Shown one piece after another: positions 28,698-37,075 of a DNA stretch of 64,000 nucleotides. Below the pieces are notes generated by a model. The model worked only from the letters and a program-made list of their open reading frames with translations, had not been told where the DNA came from and made no database searches. A program made the position numbers and the translations under genes. The stretch is taken from NCBI RefSeq assembly GCF_001189955.1, contig NZ_LFLT01000025.1:1-64000 (forward strand). Reading direction: 5' to 3'. The stretch comes from Herbaspirillum chlorophenolicum. GTDB lineage: Bacteria > Pseudomonadota > Gammaproteobacteria > Burkholderiales > Burkholderiaceae_D. How positions within the stretch are numbered: the first letter of the stretch is position 1; each line of letters starts with the position of its first letter.

Positions 28698-29252
28698 TCA
28701 GCGTACCGCTTCCGGGGTCGCGATCGGCGTCGTCGAACCGGCGAATTCCACATACTGCACAGGCAGCTTGCGCTCTCGCATCCAGTCGGCCACGGCATGC
28801 CCGGTGCCGGCCGGCCAAGGGCGCAAATCGGCCGGATCCGACAAGCGGTATTCGAGCAGTTCCGGCGACAGTTTGATGGCGCCGGTCGCCTTGACGTGAT
28901 AGGCGATGATCAACTCATTCTTGCGGATGAATTCATAGACGCCGATCAGGGAGATTTCCTGCGCATCGAGGTCGGTCTCTTCCTTGATCTCGCGTGCGAT
29001 GCCCTCTTCCGGCGTCTCGCCGCGCTCCATGAAGCCGGTAATCAGCGCGAAGCGCCCTTCGGCCCAGGCGGCATTGCGCGCGGTGAGCATCTTGCCGTCG
29101 ATTTCAACCAGTCCGGCCAGCACCGGCAGCGGATTGTCCCAATGGGTCCAGTGGCCCTCGGGGCAACCCAGCCTCACCTTGCCCGCTTCGCCCTCATCGG
29201 CGCGCAGCACCAGATCGACTGCGCAGACCGGACAGAATTTGAAATCGCTCAT
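28698..29252 (-). CDS. Nudix hydrolase with N-terminal zinc ribbon
   Basis: A 184-residue protein. An N-terminal CPVC...C...GH arrangement (residues 6-35) looks like the zinc ribbon of NudC-type NADH pyrophosphatases. The Nudix box follows: GFMERGETPEEGIA then REIKEETDL, in which the usual glycine of EExGU is aspartate. The metal-binding glutamates are present, so hydrolysis of a nucleoside diphosphate derivative is likely; the substrate is unknown. The ATG at 29252 (MSDFKFCPVC) was chosen because the longer in-frame version adds 49 residues of atypical sequence. It lies 19 bases after alaS on the same strand and is probably cotranscribed. Confidence 0.85.
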   Translation of the reverse strand: MSDFKFCPVCAVDLVLRADEGEAGKVRLGCPEGHWTHWDNPLPVLAGLVEIDGKMLTARNAAWAEGRFALITGFMERGETPEEGIAREIKEETDLDAQEISLIGVYEFIRKNELIIAYHVKATGAIKLSPELLEYRLSDPADLRPWPAGTGHAVADWMRERKLPVQYVEFAGSTTPIATPEAVR

Positions 29253-29271
29253 GCGCGAACCCCGTGATTGA

Positions 29272-31896
29272 TCAGAGCTTGGCGCCGACCCAGTCGGCCA
29301 CACCCTTGAGTGCGCCGGGCAGGCCGGACGGATCGGTGCCGCCGGCTTGCGCCATGTCGGGACGGCCACCGCCCTTGCCGCCAACCTGCTGGGCGACAAA
29401 GTTGACCAGTTCGCCGGCCTTGACCTTGGCAGTGGCGTCGGCGGTAACGCCAGCGATCAGGCTGACCTTGCCGTCCTTCACCGAGGCCAGCACGATGGCG
29501 GCGGTCTTGAGCTTGTCCTTCAGCTTGTCCATGGCTTCGCGCAGGGTGGTGGCATCGGCGCCTTCCAGCGTCGCGGCCAGCACCTTGATGCCCTTGATAT
29601 CGACAGCCTGGTTCACCAGCTCGTCGCCCTGGCTCGAGGCCAGCTTGGACTTCAACGCAGCCAGTTCCTTTTCCAGCGCCTTGACCTGGTCCTGCACCTG
29701 GCCGATGCGCGGCAGCAGTTCTTCAGGTTGGGTCTTGAGCGCAGCGGCCGCTTCGGCCACGCGGTTCGAGAGCGATTGCACCAGCGCCAGTGCGCCTTCG
29801 CCGGTCACGGCTTCGACCCGGCGGATGCCGGCGGCGACGCCGCCTTCGGAAACGATCTTGAACAGGCCGATATCGCCGGTGCGGCCCACGTGGGTGCCGC
29901 CACACAGTTCGGTCGACGTGCCGATGGAGAGCACGCGCACTTCGTCGCCGTACTTCTCGCCGAACAGTGCCATGGCGCCGGCGGCAATCGCGTCGTCATA
30001 GCCCATCAGCTTGGCGCTGGTGGCGGCATTGGCCAGCACTTCGCGGTTGACGATCTCTTCGACGCGGCGGATTTCCTCGGCGCTCAGCGGTGCGTTGTGG
30101 CTGAAGTCGAAACGGGTCTTGTCGGCATCGACCAGCGAACCCTTCTGCGATACATGGCTGCCCAGCACTTCACGCAGGGCCTTGTGCATCAGGTGGGTAG
30201 CCGAGTGGTTGCGCATGATCCGCGCGCGCTGGGCGGCATCGACCTTGGCTTGCACGGTGTCGCCCATTGCCAGGCTGCCCTTGGCCAACTGGCCGTGATG
30301 GCCGAACACGTCGGCCTGGATCTTTTGCGTATCGGCCACGGCGAACAGGCCGCCTGCCGCTTCCAGCACGCCGGCGTCGCCGCTCTGGCCGCCGGATTCG
30401 GCATAGAACGGGGTGGTGTCGAGTACCACGATGGCGTCCTGGCCGGCCTCGATCTTCTGCACCGGCGAACCCGCCACGTACAGCGCGACCACCTTGGCCT
30501 GCTGCGCCAGCGACTCATAGCCGACGAACTTGGTCTTGTCGCCGCTGTATTCGATGGCGGCGGCCATCTTGAACTTGCCGCCTTCGCGTGCCTTGGTCCG
30601 CTGGCGTTCCATCGCGACGTCGAAGCCGGCCTCGTCCAGCTCGACATTGCGCTCGCGGCAGATGTCGGCGGTCAGGTCCAGCGGGAAGCCGTAGGTGTCG
30701 TACAGGGTGAAGGCGGTCTCGCCGTCCAGCTTGCCGGTATTGTCGGCCAGTGCGGCTTCCAGGATCTTCATGCCGTGTTCCAGCGTTTCGCCGAAACGTT
30801 CTTCTTCCTGCTTCAAGACCTGCTCGACGCGCTCGGCGGCTTCCGGCAATTCCGGGTAGGCCGCGCCCATCTGCGCCACCAGGTCCTTGACCAGCTTGTA
30901 GAAGAACGGCTTGGTCTGGCCCAGCTTGTGGCCGTGGCGCAGCGCGCGGCGGATGATGCGGCGCAGGACGTAGCCGCGGCCTTCGTTGCCGGGAATGACG
31001 CCGTCGACGATCAGGAAGGAAGTCGCACGGATGTGGTCGGCGATGACCTTGAGCGAATTGTTCGCCAGGTCGGTGGTATTGGTCTCGCGCGCGGCGGCCT
31101 TGATCAGTGCCTGGAACAGGTCGATCTCATAGTTGCTGTGCACGTGCTGCAGGATCGCAGCCAGGCGCTCCAGGCCCATGCCGGTGTCGACGCAGGGCGC
31201 CGGCAGCGGGGTCAGCACGTATTCGCCGGTCTTGGGATCGATCTGGCGGTCGAACTGCATGAACACGTTGTTCCAGATTTCGATGTAGCGGTCACCGTCG
31301 GCGTCCGGGCTGCCCGGAGGGCCGCCCCAGATCTCCGGGCCGTGGTCGTAGAAGATTTCGGAGCAAGGGCCGCAAGGGCCGGTCTCGGCCATCTGCCAGA
31401 AGTTGTCCGAAGCGTAGGGCGCGCCCTTGTTGTCGCCGATGCGTACCACGCGCTCGGGCGGCACGCCGATTTCCTTGGTCCAGATGTCGTAGGCTTCGTC
31501 GTCGGTCTCGTAGACGGTGGCCCACAGCTTGTCGGCCGGCAGGCCATAGACCTTGGTCAGCAGTTCCCAGGCCCACTTCAGCGATTCGCGCTTGAAGTAG
31601 TCGCCGAAGGACCAGTTGCCCAGCATTTCGAAGAAAGTATGGTGGCGCGCGGTATAGCCGACGTTTTCCAGGTCGTTGTGCTTGCCGCCCGCACGCAGGC
31701 AGCGCTGCACCGAAGCGGCGCGCACGTAGTTGCGCTTGTCGGTGCCGAGGAACACGTCCTTGAACTGAACCATGCCGGAATTGGTGAACAGCAGGGTCGG
31801 GTCGTTGCCCGGAACCAGGCTGGAGGACCTGACAATGGTATGTCCTTGGGATTCAAAGAATTTCAGAAACTTGTCGCGAATTTCGGCTGAGTTCAT
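29272..31896 (-). CDS. alaS: Alanine-tRNA ligase
   Basis: Charges tRNA-Ala and edits mischarged Ser/Gly. The 874-residue protein carries the class II catalytic core ([37 protein letters not shown]), the editing-domain metal motif [11 protein letters not shown] (near residue 562) with [13 protein letters not shown] near 663, a coiled region, and the Gly-rich C-Ala domain ending [15 protein letters not shown]. Length matches the family (about 875). It is transcribed from a promoter with a perfect -10 about 50 bases upstream. A long antisense open frame opposite it is a shadow. Confidence 0.98.
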   Translation of the reverse strand: MNSAEIRDKFLKFFESQGHTIVRSSSLVPGNDPTLLFTNSGMVQFKDVFLGTDKRNYVRAASVQRCLRAGGKHNDLENVGYTARHHTFFEMLGNWSFGDYFKRESLKWAWELLTKVYGLPADKLWATVYETDDEAYDIWTKEIGVPPERVVRIGDNKGAPYASDNFWQMAETGPCGPCSEIFYDHGPEIWGGPPGSPDADGDRYIEIWNNVFMQFDRQIDPKTGEYVLTPLPAPCVDTGMGLERLAAILQHVHSNYEIDLFQALIKAAARETNTTDLANNSLKVIADHIRATSFLIVDGVIPGNEGRGYVLRRIIRRALRHGHKLGQTKPFFYKLVKDLVAQMGAAYPELPEAAERVEQVLKQEEERFGETLEHGMKILEAALADNTGKLDGETAFTLYDTYGFPLDLTADICRERNVELDEAGFDVAMERQRTKAREGGKFKMAAAIEYSGDKTKFVGYESLAQQAKVVALYVAGSPVQKIEAGQDAIVVLDTTPFYAESGGQSGDAGVLEAAGGLFAVADTQKIQADVFGHHGQLAKGSLAMGDTVQAKVDAAQRARIMRNHSATHLMHKALREVLGSHVSQKGSLVDADKTRFDFSHNAPLSAEEIRRVEEIVNREVLANAATSAKLMGYDDAIAAGAMALFGEKYGDEVRVLSIGTSTELCGGTHVGRTGDIGLFKIVSEGGVAAGIRRVEAVTGEGALALVQSLSNRVAEAAAALKTQPEELLPRIGQVQDQVKALEKELAALKSKLASSQGDELVNQAVDIKGIKVLAATLEGADATTLREAMDKLKDKLKTAAIVLASVKDGKVSLIAGVTADATAKVKAGELVNFVAQQVGGKGGGRPDMAQAGGTDPSGLPGALKGVADWVGAKL

Positions 31897-31945
31897 GGTT
31901 CGAAGGCTGGTAAAAAACGGTGCAAAAAGTGATTGCGAATCGGCG

Positions 31946-31951
31946 ATTATA
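31946..31951 (-). promoter_or_regulatory. -10 box of the alaS promoter
   Basis: A perfect TATAAT on the minus strand about 50 bases before the alaS ATG. The best -35 candidate (GCTTAT at 16 bases) is weak. Confidence 0.5.
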
Positions 31952-32119
31952 CGTGATACTGCGCACGATAAGCAGGCGCGCCACGCCCTCAGGGCATTGC
32001 CCGCGGGACACTGCGACGGGCGGCCCCGGGCGGGCCAGAACTACCAGACAAGGGCCCTGTTCCGCTTTGCCCAACAGGCCTGCTGTGCCTGAAAGCTGCC
32101 GCCGGGCAGCCCACCGGCG

Positions 32120-32150
32120 AAAAAAAACCCGCCGGAAATCCCGACGGGTT
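32120..32150 (-). terminator. Intrinsic terminator after the small secreted-peptide gene
   Basis: On the minus strand AACCCG (32150-32145) pairs with CGGGTT (32131-32126), followed by a run of T (plus 32127-32120). It sits about 120 bases past the stop of the gene at 32269-32484. Confidence 0.75.
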
Positions 32151-32268
32151 ACAGGTTTGGCTCCTCCAGACGGTGCGCTGCCCTGCACCATCCAGGCCCT
32201 TAACAGATCAGCCTCCCCTTCCGGTCAACCCTTGCGGCCGGCGTACCGGCCGTGCGGTTTCAATTCAA

Positions 32269-32484
32269 TCAGGCGCCCTTGTTGATGGGCATGGCCGGTT
32301 TCGCCTTCTTGGCATGCTTTTTATGCTTTTTGTGCTTCTTGGCGTGCTTCTTGTGCTTCGGCGCCGGTTTGGCTGCTGGAGCTTCGGCGGCCGGAGCTGG
32401 AGCCGGGGCCGGTGCAGGCTGTGCCATGACCGGCAGTGCGAAGGCGGCAACGAGTACGGCAGCCAGCAGTTTATTGATCTTCAT
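32269..32484 (-). CDS. Small secreted Ala/Pro- and Lys/His-rich protein
   Basis: A 71-residue product with a clear Sec signal peptide (MKINKLLAAVLVAAFALPVMA, cleavage expected after VMA). An Ala/Pro stretch follows, then a strongly basic run in which KKHAKKHKKH-type units repeat four or five times. The mature peptide of about 50 residues is mostly Lys, His, Ala and Pro. The ATG at 32484 is used because GAGGAAAACG directly precedes it; an ATG four codons upstream is possible. Similar short Lys/His-rich periplasmic proteins occur in Burkholderiales and are usually hypothetical; His-mediated metal binding or polyanion binding is a guess. Confidence 0.75.
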   Translation of the reverse strand: MKINKLLAAVLVAAFALPVMAQPAPAPAPAPAAEAPAAKPAPKHKKHAKKHKKHKKHAKKAKPAMPINKGA

Positions 32485-32705
32485 CGTTTTCCTCATCTCA
32501 GTGTTATGTTCTCCACAAGTCCACCGGTACGCTCTTTCACCGGCCTTGTGTCTCCTTAACGCACTTTCTTTTCGGGACGTTGACAGTGCCTGTATCCCTT
32601 CCGTCCTGATGCGAACAGCAGAATCATCATAGCCAGCCCGCCCGGCATTCAGTCCTCCGGTAAGAACAGGATTTGCCGCCCATTTCACCGGAGGTTCCGC
32701 GGGCC

Positions 32706-33482
32706 TTAATAAGCATCGGCGCGGATCAGGTCGATACGGTCGGTGCAGAAAGCATCCACTCCCCAGCCCATGATCTCCACCGCCCGCGCCGCATCATTGA
32801 CGGTATAGCAGAACAAGCCATAGCCGGCATCCTTGACCTGGCGCGCCAGTTGCGGCGTAAGGTTCTTGTGGCTGGTGTGCAGGGCGACCGCCTGCAATTG
32901 CTGCAGGCGCGCTTGCCAATCGTCGGGAATCGTGTCCACCAGAAAACCGCGCGGCAGGTCGGGCGCAGCCTCCTTGGCCGCCATCAGCGCGTCGAAAGAA
33001 AACGAAGACAGCACCGGCAGCACGGCTGCCTGGGGCGACGCGGGATCGTCGCGCAAGGCTTCCAGCGCCGCAGTGAAACGCCGCCCCACCGCCAGCGCAG
33101 TCAGCTCACCGGTGCGCACTGCCTGCGCCGATGCGCCGGGCTTGATCTCGACGTTCATCCAGATCCCATTCCCGATACAGAAATCCAGCCCCTGCTCCAG
33201 CGTGCAGATGCGCTCGCCGGCGAACGAAGGGCCATGCCAGGCGCCGGCGTCGAGCTCGCACAGCTGCGCCCAGTCGGTCTCGGCAATCTGTCCGACGCCC
33301 GGCAGCGTGCGGCCGCGCTGGGGGTCGTGCATCAGGATGGGCATTTCATCACGGGTCAGCATGACGTCGAACTCCGCTGCGCGGTAACCGAACTGCAGGC
33401 CGGTGCGAAAACCCGCCAGCGTGTTTTCCGGCGCCAGCGTGCCGCCGCCGCGATGGGCGAGAACCTTGGGGTAAGGCCACAT
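32706..33482 (-). CDS. ugpQ: Glycerophosphodiester phosphodiesterase (cytoplasmic, UgpQ type)
   Basis: Hydrolyses glycerophosphodiesters to glycerol-3-phosphate and an alcohol. The 258-residue protein starts with the GDPD signature LAHRGGGTLAPENTL, followed by EFDVMLTRDEMPILMHDP (metal-binding Glu/Asp and catalytic His), NVEIKP, and the terminal GYGLFCYTVND and WGVDAFCTDRID. It has no signal peptide, so the UgpQ-like cytoplasmic type rather than periplasmic GlpQ. The ugp transport genes are not adjacent, so the symbol reflects similarity of type. Confidence 0.9.
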   Translation of the reverse strand: MWPYPKVLAHRGGGTLAPENTLAGFRTGLQFGYRAAEFDVMLTRDEMPILMHDPQRGRTLPGVGQIAETDWAQLCELDAGAWHGPSFAGERICTLEQGLDFCIGNGIWMNVEIKPGASAQAVRTGELTALAVGRRFTAALEALRDDPASPQAAVLPVLSSFSFDALMAAKEAAPDLPRGFLVDTIPDDWQARLQQLQAVALHTSHKNLTPQLARQVKDAGYGLFCYTVNDAARAVEIMGWGVDAFCTDRIDLIRADAY

Positions 33483-33654
33483 GATCGTTCTCCGTTATCG
33501 GTACGGCGCCTAAGGTAGAACAGATCGCGCCATGCTTCAAGCGCTTTGCGCCATCGTCCCGGCATTTTGTCGCCTGCCGCTGGCGCGGGCGCAATCGCAG
33601 GCGCATCTTGGCGCCTGCAATCCGGATCGGCCGGATTCCCCATCAAGGACTTCC

Positions 33655-33936
33655 ATGCGCCAGACCGAACCTTCCATTTCCGACCAAACCCGCCTCGACG
33701 CGATGCGCCGCGTGAACCGCAAGCTGGGCTTCCTGCGCCACCTTTGCATCTACCTGTTGGTCAACGCCGGCCTGCTCATACTCAACCTGAGCACTTCCCG
33801 CCACGTCTTGTGGAGCCTTGGACCGCTACTCGGCTGGGGAATCGGGTTACTATTTCACGCCCTGAACGTTTTTGCCCATTTTCCCACCCGCTGGAAGCAG
33901 GCGATGCTAGAGCGCGAATTGCGCCGCGATCGCTGA
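33655..33936 (+). CDS. 2TM-domain membrane protein
   Basis: A 93-residue protein with a short polar N-terminus, two closely spaced hydrophobic segments (about 28-45 and 52-70), and a basic C-terminal end (RWKQAMLERELRRDR). This is the 2TM domain pattern often found beside or fused to LytS-type histidine kinases. It lies 62 bases before the kinase gene on the same strand, so it may assist the kinase at the membrane. Start ATG 33655 follows an AAGGA. Confidence 0.8.
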   Translation: MRQTEPSISDQTRLDAMRRVNRKLGFLRHLCIYLLVNAGLLILNLSTSRHVLWSLGPLLGWGIGLLFHALNVFAHFPTRWKQAMLERELRRDR

Positions 33937-33998
33937 AACCGTTGCTCAGGGCGCCATTGCGTCGTGCTTTACCGGCCTTACCCGAATTGCCAGAACGA

Positions 33999-35168
33999 AT
34001 GAATCAACAAGACACTTCCGTCCCGCCCCGCCTTACCCTGCTGCTGCGCGAACTGGCGCAATCGCTGCTGCCCACGCTCGTCATCAACCTGATGTGCGCG
34101 CTGGCCGTGACCTACCTCATGCGCATCGGCGGCAGTTTCTACGAAAACCTGCAGGTGGCGATGTGCATCGGCATCCTGGCGATGGTGCTGATCAACGGCA
34201 CACGGCTGCTGATCTGGGGCGACGGTGAGCCAAACAAGCTCGGCTTTTCCCTCTTGCTGGTCGTGCTCGCGCCGCTGTCGGTGCTGCTGGGACGCCTGCT
34301 CGCCAGCTACCTGATGGGGCAGCCGGTGACGTCCTTCCTGCCCGAACGCAGCGACAACATCATCGGCGTGATCGTGCTGACCTTCCTCGCCTGCTTCGGC
34401 GCGGCCATCTTTTTCTGGAACCGCGGAAAGATGACCGCGCTGGAAGCCCATGCCAGCCAGGTCGAAAAGCAGGCGGTACAGGCGCAGTTGCAGATGCTGC
34501 AGGCGCAGATCGAACCGCACATGCTGTTCAACACCCTGGCCACGCTGCAGACGCTGATCGGCTCCGAACCGTTGCGCGCGCAGCAGATGCTCGACCAGTT
34601 GATCCATTACCTGCGCACCACGCTGTCGGCGTCGCGTGCCGACAGCACCTCGCTGAAGAAGGAATTTGACCTGATCAAGGCCTACCTCGGGCTGATGTCG
34701 CTGCGCATGGGCATGCGCCTGTCCTATACGCTGCAACTGCCGGAAGAACTGGGGCGCCTGCGCCTGGCGCCGATGCTGGTGCAGCCGCTGGTGGAAAACG
34801 CCATCAAACATGGCCTGGAACCCAAGGTCGAAGGCGGCAACTGCACGGTACGCGCCGCCCTGCACCAGGATATGCTGGTGCTGAGCGTGTTCGACACCGG
34901 CGTCGGGCTGGCCACCGGCATCAGTTTCAACAGCCCTTCCCCCAAATCCGAGCTGGCGGCGCTGGCCGGCAAGAAGGAACCGGAGATCGGCATGCACTTC
35001 GGCCTGGACAACATCCGCGAACGCCTGTCCACGCTCTACGGCCCGCTGGCCGAACTGATCCTCACGCACAACGTGCCGGCCGGCACCATGGCGCAGATCA
35101 CGATCCCGCTCAAGGCGCTCAAGGCAGTACACCGTCCCTCCAGGGGCGGGCGTATCACCGGCAAATAA
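33999..35168 (+). CDS. LytS-family sensor histidine kinase
   Basis: A 389-residue inner-membrane kinase with four predicted hydrophobic segments in residues 25-140. A short coiled linker follows, then a His_kinase domain with the H-box IEPHMLFNTL (histidine near residue 172) and an HATPase domain with VENAIKHGLEP (near 264), FDTGVGL and FGLDNIRERL. This is the family that partners LytTR regulators; the adjacent gene encodes one. The ATG at 33999 starts just before the first membrane helix. The signal sensed is unknown; no periplasmic loop of any size is seen. Confidence 0.9.
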   Translation: MNQQDTSVPPRLTLLLRELAQSLLPTLVINLMCALAVTYLMRIGGSFYENLQVAMCIGILAMVLINGTRLLIWGDGEPNKLGFSLLLVVLAPLSVLLGRLLASYLMGQPVTSFLPERSDNIIGVIVLTFLACFGAAIFFWNRGKMTALEAHASQVEKQAVQAQLQMLQAQIEPHMLFNTLATLQTLIGSEPLRAQQMLDQLIHYLRTTLSASRADSTSLKKEFDLIKAYLGLMSLRMGMRLSYTLQLPEELGRLRLAPMLVQPLVENAIKHGLEPKVEGGNCTVRAALHQDMLVLSVFDTGVGLATGISFNSPSPKSELAALAGKKEPEIGMHFGLDNIRERLSTLYGPLAELILTHNVPAGTMAQITIPLKALKAVHRPSRGGRITGK

Positions 35169-35197
35169 CACCCCCTCCTCACAGCACCGGAGCCGCC

Positions 35198-36004
35198 ATG
35201 CCATCCCTCTCCGCCCTCATCGCTGAAGACGAACCGCTGCTGGCCTCGGCACTGCAGCAGGCACTGTCACGCACCTGGCCGGAGTTGGGTGCGGTGCCGG
35301 TCGCCATCAATGGCATCGCGGCACTGGAGCAGGCGGTGGCCTTGCTGCCGGATGTCCTGTTCCTGGACATCCGCATGCCTGGCCGCAACGGGCTGGATGT
35401 GGCGCGCGAACTGGCCGACGCCTGGCCGCCGACGCGGCCGTTTCCGCTGATCGTGTTCGTCACCGCCTACGACAACTATGCGGTGGAAGCCTTCGAGCAG
35501 GCTGCAGTGGATTACCTCCTGAAACCGGTCAACGATGCGCGCCTGGCCACCACGGTGCAACGCCTGAAATCATTGCTGGAACAGCGCGCCGCCAGCGCCC
35601 CGGACGAACACCTGGAACGCGCGCTGGCACAACTGCGGCGCCTGGCCTCGCACGACGCGGAAGCGCCGCAACCGGCTCCGCGCCTGGACATCATCCGCGC
35701 TGCGGTCGGCAATCAGGTGCGCATGATCCCGGTGGGCGATGTGCTGTATTTCGAAGCCACCGACAAATACGTCAATGTCGTGACCGCCGAAGGCGAAGCG
35801 CTGATCCGCACCAGCCTGCGCGAACTGATTCCCCTGCTCGATGCGCAGCAGTTCTGGCAGGTTCACCGGGGCACGGTAGTGCAGGTGCGCCATGTGCAGG
35901 CCGCGGTACGCGACGAGGCCGGCAAGCTCTCCCTGCTGCTGCGCAATCGCCCGGAAAAACTGGCGGTAAGCCGGTTGTTCGCCCACCTCTTCAAGCAGAT
36001 GTGA
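35198..36004 (+). CDS. LytR/AlgR-family response regulator (LytTR DNA-binding)
   Basis: A 268-residue response regulator. The receiver domain (1-125) has the acidic pocket EDE near residues 10-12, the phospho-accepting aspartate in VLFLDIRMPG, and the conserved Lys in LLKPV. After a linker with a short helical segment, a LytTR DNA-binding domain (about 165-265) shows VLYFEATDKYVNV, LRELIPLL and FWQVHRGTVV. It lies 29 bases after its likely kinase, forming a two-component operon. Targets are unknown. Confidence 0.93.
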   Translation: MPSLSALIAEDEPLLASALQQALSRTWPELGAVPVAINGIAALEQAVALLPDVLFLDIRMPGRNGLDVARELADAWPPTRPFPLIVFVTAYDNYAVEAFEQAAVDYLLKPVNDARLATTVQRLKSLLEQRAASAPDEHLERALAQLRRLASHDAEAPQPAPRLDIIRAAVGNQVRMIPVGDVLYFEATDKYVNVVTAEGEALIRTSLRELIPLLDAQQFWQVHRGTVVQVRHVQAAVRDEAGKLSLLLRNRPEKLAVSRLFAHLFKQM

Positions 36005-36010
36005 AAAGCT

Positions 36011-36475
36011 TCAGCCCGGCTTGGCCACCATCAGCCAGGCCGCCGCCAACGGCATCAAGGTCGCCACCGATCCCGCCGCTGCCCAGACCAGCGCCAGCCT
36101 GCGATAGGCGGCCGGAACCGTTGCGCCCGCCGGCAACGCACTGAGCAGGCGTGCCTGCTTCCACTGCACGGGAATGAGCACCGCCAGCCACAGGACACCG
36201 GTGGCGATGAACAGCCCATAAGCGGTTTTCAGCCAGAAGCTGGCCGCGATGCCGCCAAACGCCGGCGCCATCATATGGCCTGCCGCAGCCAGCAGGACGA
36301 TGCCGCCCAGCGTGAAGACCACGTCCGCCCAGTTGGTTGCCTTCACCGCGAAGCGGATCACGGCCAGGTCGCCGCTGCGGTCGGCCAGTGTTTTCCAGAA
36401 GGCGGTGACGATGATATTTCCAAGGAAAAGCACGACCCCCAGCAGATGGATGGCCTTCAAGGTTGTCAGCGACAT
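36011..36475 (-). CDS. DUF2269-family integral membrane protein
   Basis: A 154-residue protein with four hydrophobic helices and a conserved opening (LKAIHLLGVVLFLGNII) typical of DUF2269 proteins, whose early histidine is conserved. Function unknown. Start ATG 36475 begins just before the first helix; the frame is open further upstream but the added sequence has no family character. It converges with the response regulator gene, ending 6 bases past it. Confidence 0.8.
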   Translation of the reverse strand: MSLTTLKAIHLLGVVLFLGNIIVTAFWKTLADRSGDLAVIRFAVKATNWADVVFTLGGIVLLAAAGHMMAPAFGGIAASFWLKTAYGLFIATGVLWLAVLIPVQWKQARLLSALPAGATVPAAYRRLALVWAAAGSVATLMPLAAAWLMVAKPG

Positions 36476-36701
36476 GGCGTTTTCACTTTCATCGAAGGAA
36501 ATCGAAATGCGCCAATGTCGCGCCACAGCGGGCGCCGCGCCAGCGCCATGCGACGAAGCGCCGCAAACGGGCAGCGAAAAACAAATGGCGGCGACCGGGA
36601 TACCGGCTGCCGCCATGAGAAATCGTAAAGATGGATCGGGACAAATCCGCCCTATATTGCCTGGCGGACATCTCCATCCCAATCAGGCCCAATCAGCCCG
36701 C

Positions 36702-36836
36702 TTAACGGCCGTAGTAATAACCCTGACCGTAATACGGCCGGTAGTAATGCGGCTGGCCGACCGGCACCACCACGCAGGCCGACAAGGTCGCCGCCGCCAC
36801 GCCGGCGACCACCAGCAATTTGATAAGTCGTTTCAT
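36702..36836 (-). CDS. Small Tyr-rich lipoprotein
   Basis: A 44-residue product with a lipoprotein signal (lipobox TLSAC, lipidated Cys near residue 21) and a short mature part rich in Tyr, Gly and Pro (HYYRPYYGQGYYYGR). A good ribosome site (GGAGAGGGCATC) precedes the ATG at 36836. Such very short YxxGYYY lipoproteins are common in Burkholderiales and uncharacterised. Confidence 0.75.
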   Translation of the reverse strand: MKRLIKLLVVAGVAAATLSACVVVPVGQPHYYRPYYGQGYYYGR

Positions 36837-37075
36837 GATGCCCTCTCCTTTATCCTGTAACGGGCCTGGAAACGGTCCTGGCCATGCAGGCAGATTGCCA
36901 CCCGGCGCCAATGACAGGTAATTCGCAGCCGTATCATCTGTAACAAGAAAACGGCAGCCAGATTCGCCTAAGTCGGGCACATTTTCGCCTTCGCTCCAGC
37001 GCAAAGCCCGATGCAAGCAGGCGCGCTGCGGTAGAATGCTTGATCCGCATATATAGGCATTCTCCCGATTCATCC

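Larger units (their letters stand above)
31897..32268. other. 372-bp region upstream of alaS
   Basis: Contains the alaS promoter -10 (31946-31951) and the terminator of the small secreted-peptide gene (32120-32150). I see no gene or other recognisable element between them. Confidence 0.5.

Noticed and set aside
29347-31890. 847-codon open frame on the plus strand opposite alaS
   Set aside because: It mirrors a highly conserved synthetase in a high-GC genome, where antisense frames stay open by codon bias; the product is His/Gln/Leu/Gly-rich with no domain.
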